Source of the DNA: Pegoplata infirma
Lineage: Eukaryota; Arthropoda; Insecta; Diptera; Anthomyiidae
DNA length: 64,000 bases
Assembly (NCBI GenBank): GCA_963921195.1
Contig: OY992536.1
Location: 234,830,023-234,894,022, forward strand
Reading direction: 5' to 3'
Notes under the pieces: generated by a model
Seen by the model: the letters and a program-made list of their open reading frames with translations, nothing else
What the model was told of the DNA's origin: nothing
The model's database searches: none
Made by a program: the position numbers and the translations under genes
Part shown: piece after piece, positions 58,466 through 64,000 of the stretch
Layout of the letters: each line of letters starts with the position of its first letter
How positions within the stretch are numbered: position 1 is the first letter of the stretch

Positions 58466-59222
58466 TTCCTGATCAATTTCTCCTCTCATAATGTGCAAGT
58501 TGTGCTGACAATTGGGAAATGCCATCGTGTAAATTTGACCGCTTTAATGCTTCCAAATTGCAAATTTACTTTATTTTTGTGAAAATTACGAGTTTTTTTG
58601 AGTACCTCCAATTTTATACGACATGCTCGTAAAAAATACCAGCTTTAATTGTAATTTAAGACGCTTTTTAAAGAGGTGTTGAAACTTTTGGAAGTTTTTG
58701 AAGGGATTTTGATATAAAAACTGTATTACAGAGCAATAAGTAAAATTACATATGATATTTAGTATTTTGGTTACGAGAAAAAAAACAAAGTATTTTTGTA
58801 AAATCTGTATTTTAACAAAAAACTCTGTTTATTATCTGTAAAATAAAAATTACAAAATGTAAAGTAAAAATACAGATAAAATTTAGTTTTTCAGTCACAA
58901 AAAATACAAAGTATTTTCTTAAAATCTGTATTTCGGCGGATAAGTTTGTCAAATATTTGTCAAATTGGGATTTCAGAGTATTTAACAGAGTAATTATTTT
59001 GAAAAATTGTTAGAATATAAGAAAATTTTTAGATTTTATAGAAAAATTGTTAGATTTTTCATCTAACAATTTGTTTTTCTATAGAAAAATTATAAAAAAA
59101 ATTCTCAACTTTTTTTATAGAAAAATTCCCAAATATTTCGTCTAGAAAAAATCTTGTGTTCTTTTAAAAGAAAAATTTTATTATTTTGAGACTTTTATCA
59201 TATAGAAAAATTTTAACCTTTA

Positions 59223-59468
59223 GGCCTCTGTTCTGTCTTTCACAACTTTTCAATTCACATAAAAATTTCCGAATCAGATGACATCAAGTTTAGTGTTTTG
59301 TTGATAACGTTTTCATTTGAAGTTGAAATCGAATAATTACGATTTAAAAAATTATAAGGAAAAAAGTGCATTCGTTTTACTTTCATGTGAAATCTAGAAC
59401 ACCAAAAAAATTCGGAAATTTTAATTTTCACATTTTTTATGTGAATTACTTTTTTTGGAACAGCGGCC
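59223..59468. mobile_element. MITE with GGCCnCTGTTC ends, copy 2
   Basis: Second copy of the element behind NAT10 (7253-7541), 43 bp shorter by an internal deletion. Flanked by TTA on both sides. Confidence 0.85.
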
Positions 59469-59799
59469 TTAGAAACATTTGCCTTTAGAAAAATTTTAAG
59501 AGTCTTAGACATTTTTCAAAGAAGAATTTCTATAAAAAATATTTGCTATAGAAAAATTCTCAATTTTTTTCTTAAAAAAAAAATTAAAATTTTTCTTTAA
59601 AAAAATTCTCAAATTTTTCCTATCGAAAAATTCTTAAATTTTCTTTTATATTCAAAGAAAAAAATTCTTAGATCATTTCCTTTTATTTTTCACTTTCCTT
59701 TTTCCCTCTTCTTTTCTTTCCTTTTTTTCCTTTTTCTTTTTTTTTTCTTTCGCATTCGGGGGGGGGGGGGGATTTCCTACCCCCGTGGATCCGCGTCTA

Positions 59800-59872
59800 G
59801 AGTGATCGTATCTAAGAGGCAGTTAATAGCAAAACATTACTGATCATGGGTTCAATCCTTGGCAGCTGCGAT
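59800..59872 (+). repeat. tRNA-like module
   Basis: GTATCTAAGAGGCAGTTAAT (weak A box) and ATCATGGGTTCAATCCTTGG (good B box). It follows a (G)13 tract at 59759. A tRNA relic at best. Confidence 0.35.
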
Positions 59873-60057
59873 CTGTTAATAATTTTCACACCTAAAATGG
59901 AAAACAACAATATTTAAATTCTGTTTTAATTAAAAAAAAATATTTATTATTCGACCTTCGAAACTTTATTTTGAAAAAGATTATTCTAGCTCAAGGTCAT
60001 ATTTCTTTTACTAATCATTACTATGATATTATCAAAGTAACAATTTTCAAGAAACTA

Positions 60058-60562
60058 CACAGAAAAAAACGAATTGTTATATTGACCCCCATATTTGTAA
60101 ATACAATTAACTTTTTCACTGAAAGGGCTCCTTTACGGAAATTTGTGATATCAACTAACGTTTGTAAATATTGATTGTTGAAAAAAAAAAAATAAAAAAA
60201 ATTGATAAACGAGTTTGTAATAGTTCTCGAAAATTATTATTTGTACTGACAAACGTACAAAATCTTAATTTTTTTTAACAAAGAAATTTAACAAACACAA
60301 AAACAATTTGTTGATCTGACAAACTTAAAAAATCTTATTTGTTTTTTCAACAAAGAAATTCAACAAACACAAAATCTATTTGTTGACATGATAAAATAAT
60401 TTGAAATAAAACTAAGTGACTAAGTTTGTTGAAAACAAAATCGAAATTTTTGCATTATGGACTAACATGCGGCCGTTTTTACTAAATGTTTGGTTGATAT
60501 CATGTTTGGTTGATTTACAATTGATGTTTGTTGATTTAAATTTGACGATTTTATTTTCTGTG
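60058..60562. mobile_element. MITE with CACAGAAAA ends
   Basis: Left CACAGAAAAAAACGAAT and right ATTTTATTTTCTGTG, flanked by TA. The interior has repeated CAACAAACACAAAA motifs. It interrupts a repeat unit whose other copies are at 61180-61310 and, inverted, 61560-61690. Confidence 0.75.
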
Positions 60563-61179
60563 TATTTATATAGAGTTGTTTGTTTTAATTGGATTGATCT
60601 TGAGCTAAAATAATATTTCTCAAAATATTTTTTTATTTTTGATTGTATACAAAACATAAAAAAAAACATAAATCCTTCCATTGATAACCAAGCAAAACAA
60701 TTTAGTATATATCAGTAAATATATAAACTAAAATATATATAATTAATACATACAAATGAACTAAATACATATCACTGAATTTAACTGATAAATATAGAAA
60801 ACTATAATGAAAAACAACCAAAAAACGAAAACATATCATTTTCAAATTAAATATTAGAATAACTATACGTACATATTTCTAAGTGTATTTATGATATACA
60901 TATAATGTAAATATTAGATTTAAATAAGTGCCGTCTTAAAAACAACCTTTTGGTTAGCCGCTAATACCCAATATTGAACATTAAACAAATTTAAACTTAT
61001 ATAAAAAAAATAAAACAAATTCGTTGAGTCAGCTGAATTTGCAGTCAATGGATTATATATAATCTGATCTGTTCAGATCTAATAAAAATAATTATATGTT
61101 ATTTTTATACGTGTTGTGATTATAGAATTTCTTTTTAAGTAAATTTGAAATAAATTCTGTTTATATTTTTTAATTAATA

Positions 61180-61690
61180 AAAATTATTTATTATTCGACC
61201 TATACATTCCATTGAGAACGATTATTCCAGCTCTAGGTCACGTTTCTTTACTAATTTTAACGATGATATTGTCAAAGTAACACTTTTCCAGAAACTATTT
61301 ATAAGTTTTTTTTTGTTTTAAATTGATGGTATGTTTGATTTTAAATGGAGATGGTACGGTTGGACAATTCGTTTTAATTTAGAGCTGTATTATGTTGTGT
61401 ATTTAGTACATAAATTCTCATTATGTCTATTTACATGCGAATATAAGACTTTAAGTTTTGTCAATAACGATTGTCAATTTGCTAAATACTCTTGACAATG
61501 GAATTTGACGAATTTCGAAACACGTATTAAGTAAGTCTTGCAAAATGACCATACCAAACAATTTAAAACAAACAAACTTTATAAATAGTTTATTGAAAAG
61601 TGTTACTTTGACAATATCATCGTAGTTTGACAATATCATCGTAATAATTTGTAAAGAAACGTTACCTCGAGCTGGAGTAAGCTTTCTCAA
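61180..61690. repeat. Inverted pair of a 110-130 bp repeat
   Basis: TATTATTCGACCTATACATT... to ACACTTTTCCAGAAACTATT at 61180-61300 and its inverse at about 61570-61690; a third copy at 59945-60057. The spacer contains nothing recognised. Confidence 0.65.
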
Positions 61691-62222
61691 CAAAAGAGAA
61701 TTTTAAATTTTAAGATGTTTTTACTAAAAATATTTTGTATTGACCGAAAAAGTTTGTTGTTGTAACAGAACCATTCAGTTGGCTCCAAACGAATCTGTTG
61801 TATTTTTTTAAAACAGGGAGGTATCCCAGCAAAATCTTTCCAATAACATTTGTTAAGAAGTAATTATATTTGGCGCATTCTTTATATTTACCAATGAAAA
61901 AGCTCTAACCTGTATTTTTCAAATAAATGTTTATATTGGGTTTAAACAAATTTTAATCAAAACTAAAAGTGGTCGTAATTGTATACCTAAAAATATAAAA
62001 ATTACTGTATAAAAAAGAAATTCTTAAAGAGTTTATAAAATAACTAAAACATAAAAAAATACCTAAATAATAAAGAAAAAGTAAGTCAATTTAAAAAAAA
62101 GGAATTAAAAAAAAGCTATTCTGCTATTGAAGGGGTTGGCAAAGGCAATATTGAAGTTTTTGTGAATTCCTTCAATATAATTAATAATTATTAATTATAT
62201 AAACACTGATCCAAAATAATAA

Positions 62223-62737
62223 CACTGTGCTCGAATTTAACACTTTTTTTTAACAAGCTGGCCACCCTACTGATGAAGTTAATTCGAGTTCGCTGAATTC
62301 ATTGGTGCTAGCCACTTTTCGAAGTTAGCACTCGTATTCGCGATATTCGCGATTTAAAATGTTGATGCTCAAGTACAATAAAAACGATATTTTTATACTT
62401 TTTTTTATAATTTTTAAATGTAAGCCCATTCAACTCGCTTGAATTAACACAACAAACCATGATACTATGATTTTTTTTGCGAAAAAAAATTTAAAAAAAA
62501 ATTTTTTGTTCGCGAAAAATTATTTTTTTTTGTGAAAAATTTAGTTTTATAAAACAAGCGCTTTTTAAATTTAAAAACTATCCCAAATCCCTAAAAAATA
62601 TATATTTTTTTTTGTATTTTAGCATTACCATTTTAAATCGCGAATACAGGCGCTAACTTCAAAAACGGCTAATACCATTGCGTACTCAAATTAGCAACAA
62701 GGTGCCCACCTTGTTAAAACCTGCGACTAGCACATTG
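62223..62737. mobile_element. Foldback element (CACTGTGCT ends)
   Basis: Left CACTGTGCTCGAATTTAACA, right arm ending CTAGCACATTG, flanked by TAA. Arms share AACAAG..GG.CACC, AAGTTAGC and CGCGATTTAAAA in matching inverse order. Termini resemble 30400-31695. Confidence 0.75.
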
Positions 62738-62874
62738 TAATACAAGCCTTAAAAATTTTTTTATACACTTAAGACATAAAAAATCTTGAAATTTTACAAC
62801 AAAAAGTTTCAAAAGTTTCGCAAAATATGTACTAGCACGATTTTTTGTAACTTTGCAAGGTTTCCGTTGTAATC

Positions 62875-63310
62875 CCAGCAAAAACTAGGTAATGAGTACT
62901 CATTTCTCATTGTATTACCTGGTAATGAGTACTAATTACTCGCTCTGTTACTTTATACCCCAAAAAAAGGCCTTACGCTTAACTAACTATGTAAATAGAT
63001 TTGCAATCTGAATTTAAAAAACCAGTTAAGTAATAAATAAAAATATATTAAAAACCATTTTACTGTTCATTTTTTTCTCTCATTTAATAAGAGCAACTAA
63101 ACAAACAATGCAGTTACCTTTTCAACTTTTCGTAAGCGAGCTAGGAATGGGCTATTATTTTTTAGCATTTTCGTAAGCGAACAAAAAAGGCCTTGCCCCC
63201 AATGACATCGCCTTTTTTAATTAAATAACAATGAAATTGTGACGTAACTAGTTACTCATTTTCGTTATAAACCCCAAAGTTAATTACTTGGTAATGGAAG
63301 TTTTTGCTGG
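62875..63310. mobile_element. MITE with CCAGCAAAAACT ends
   Basis: Left CCAGCAAAAACTAGGTAATG, right CATTACCAAGTAATTA-type inverse ending GTTTTTGCTGG. GGTAATGAGTAC motifs repeat near both ends. The same left end occurs in the loop of the big foldback at 48656. Confidence 0.75.
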
Positions 63311-64000
63311 AATACTTCAAAATTAAATTGTAATTTTTTGGATTTTTTAGTAAAGTTGCAGTAAAAAGAGGGGATTTTGTGTTTTTTTTTACCGCCACCT
63401 TTGCTCCGATGAGAAACCATTTGCCCCACTATCGCCTTGACTTTGCTCCTAGAGGGGTGCAACGTAAGACCGCCCCCATTAATGTTTACGCCCTAACATC
63501 TTTTCTGAACGAACCAACTTCCTATCTCCACTCTTTAAGGGGGCTCCCATACAAAATGACATTTTTATGAAATTAGCTCGCCTCGCTCTATCTGTCCCAA
63601 GTATGCCCCCAAAGGAATAAAATGTATGACCGACCCCCAATATTTTTTTAACTCCCCATACAATTTTTATATTTTTAATAAACTTGTTTTATTAAATCAT
63701 CTCCTAACGCTCCCATGGTGCCTTCTAGAGGAGTAAAATATATTCCCTAAGATAGCTTTCATACAAAAGTTACACTTTTAAAACATCGGGAAAAATTTTA
63801 AAAGTTAAAATTTTATTTATGCAACAACAATTTTGTTTTTAGGCACAACGCCACTAAAGTTTGTATTTAAATAGTTCTTACTAATAGAAATGTGATAGCA
63901 AAAATAAATTTTAAGATTTGATGCATTAAATGCCCCAATTCCCAAATTCCTTTCTTAAAATTTCCAAAAATACTATTTTTTGCAATTTTTGCTGCTACGC
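63311..64000. other. Intergenic DNA, nothing recognised
   Basis: Somewhat richer in C on the + strand (GCCCCC, CCTCGC blocks, for example 63450-63610) than the neighbourhood; no ORF or repeat could be supported. Confidence 0.35.

Larger units (their letters stand above)
55476..59002. mobile_element. CACTCAAAATAAT element, second inflated copy
   Basis: Left end CACTCGAAATAATCACTCTG with GAGCCAGCAGGAAATACC; right end to TTAACAGAGTAATTATTTTG at about 59000. Collinear with 26102-27672. Inserted into it: DINE family 2 (55843-56650) and a hAT element (57358-58465). Confidence 0.75.

Overview
The window is nuclear DNA of a higher fly (Brachycera, probably calyptrate). The two genes read as close orthologues of fly proteins, introns are short-motif GT/AG, intergenic DNA is extremely AT-rich, and the repeats include INE-1/DINE-1-like elements, Jockey- and I/Loa-type LINEs and many MITEs. 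The species is an inference; nothing in the sequence names it.

Only two protein-coding genes can be supported, both on the + strand. (1) The 3' part of a NAT10/Kre33-type RNA cytidine acetyltransferase gene: five exons at 1-135, 202-726, 793-889, 6079-7057 and 7122-7236, encoding 616 C-terminal residues. Its upstream exons lie outside the window. (2) A complete high-affinity choline transporter gene (ChT, SLC5A7 family): eight coding exons between 34688 and 53857, encoding 630 residues, preceded by a 5' UTR from about 34014. The two have unrelated jobs (rRNA/tRNA acetylation in the nucleolus; choline uptake at cholinergic terminals) and nothing suggests co-regulation.

The rest (about 95% of the bases) is intron and intergenic DNA built of transposons nested inside each other. 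890-6078 (NAT10 intron 3): Jockey LINE fragment, DINE-like copy, a 2.1 kb terminal-inverted-repeat element holding two further insertions. 7253-10180: MITEs, then a LINE interrupted by four nested MITEs. 10191-11830: 35-bp tandem array with two insertions. 11830-14070: AT-rich, nothing recognised. 14069-25670: CACTCAAAA-type elements, DINE-like copies, hAT elements. 25673-33740: one CACTCAAAATAAT element inflated to about 8 kb by later insertions. 34854-40185 (ChT intron 1): DINE, hAT-like and LINE nest. 40841-43934 (intron 3): RTE, Jockey and I/Loa fragments. 45259-53530 (intron 7): TE-filled, including a 2.3 kb foldback with arms of about 860 bp. 53858-64000: palindromic element just 3' of ChT, a second inflated CACTCAAAATAAT element, and more MITEs.

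Because elements landed inside copies of other elements that also occur uninterrupted here, many target-site duplications (TSDs) and empty sites can be read within the window, so insertion order can be reconstructed. No tRNA or rRNA gene, CRISPR array or intact transposase was found.
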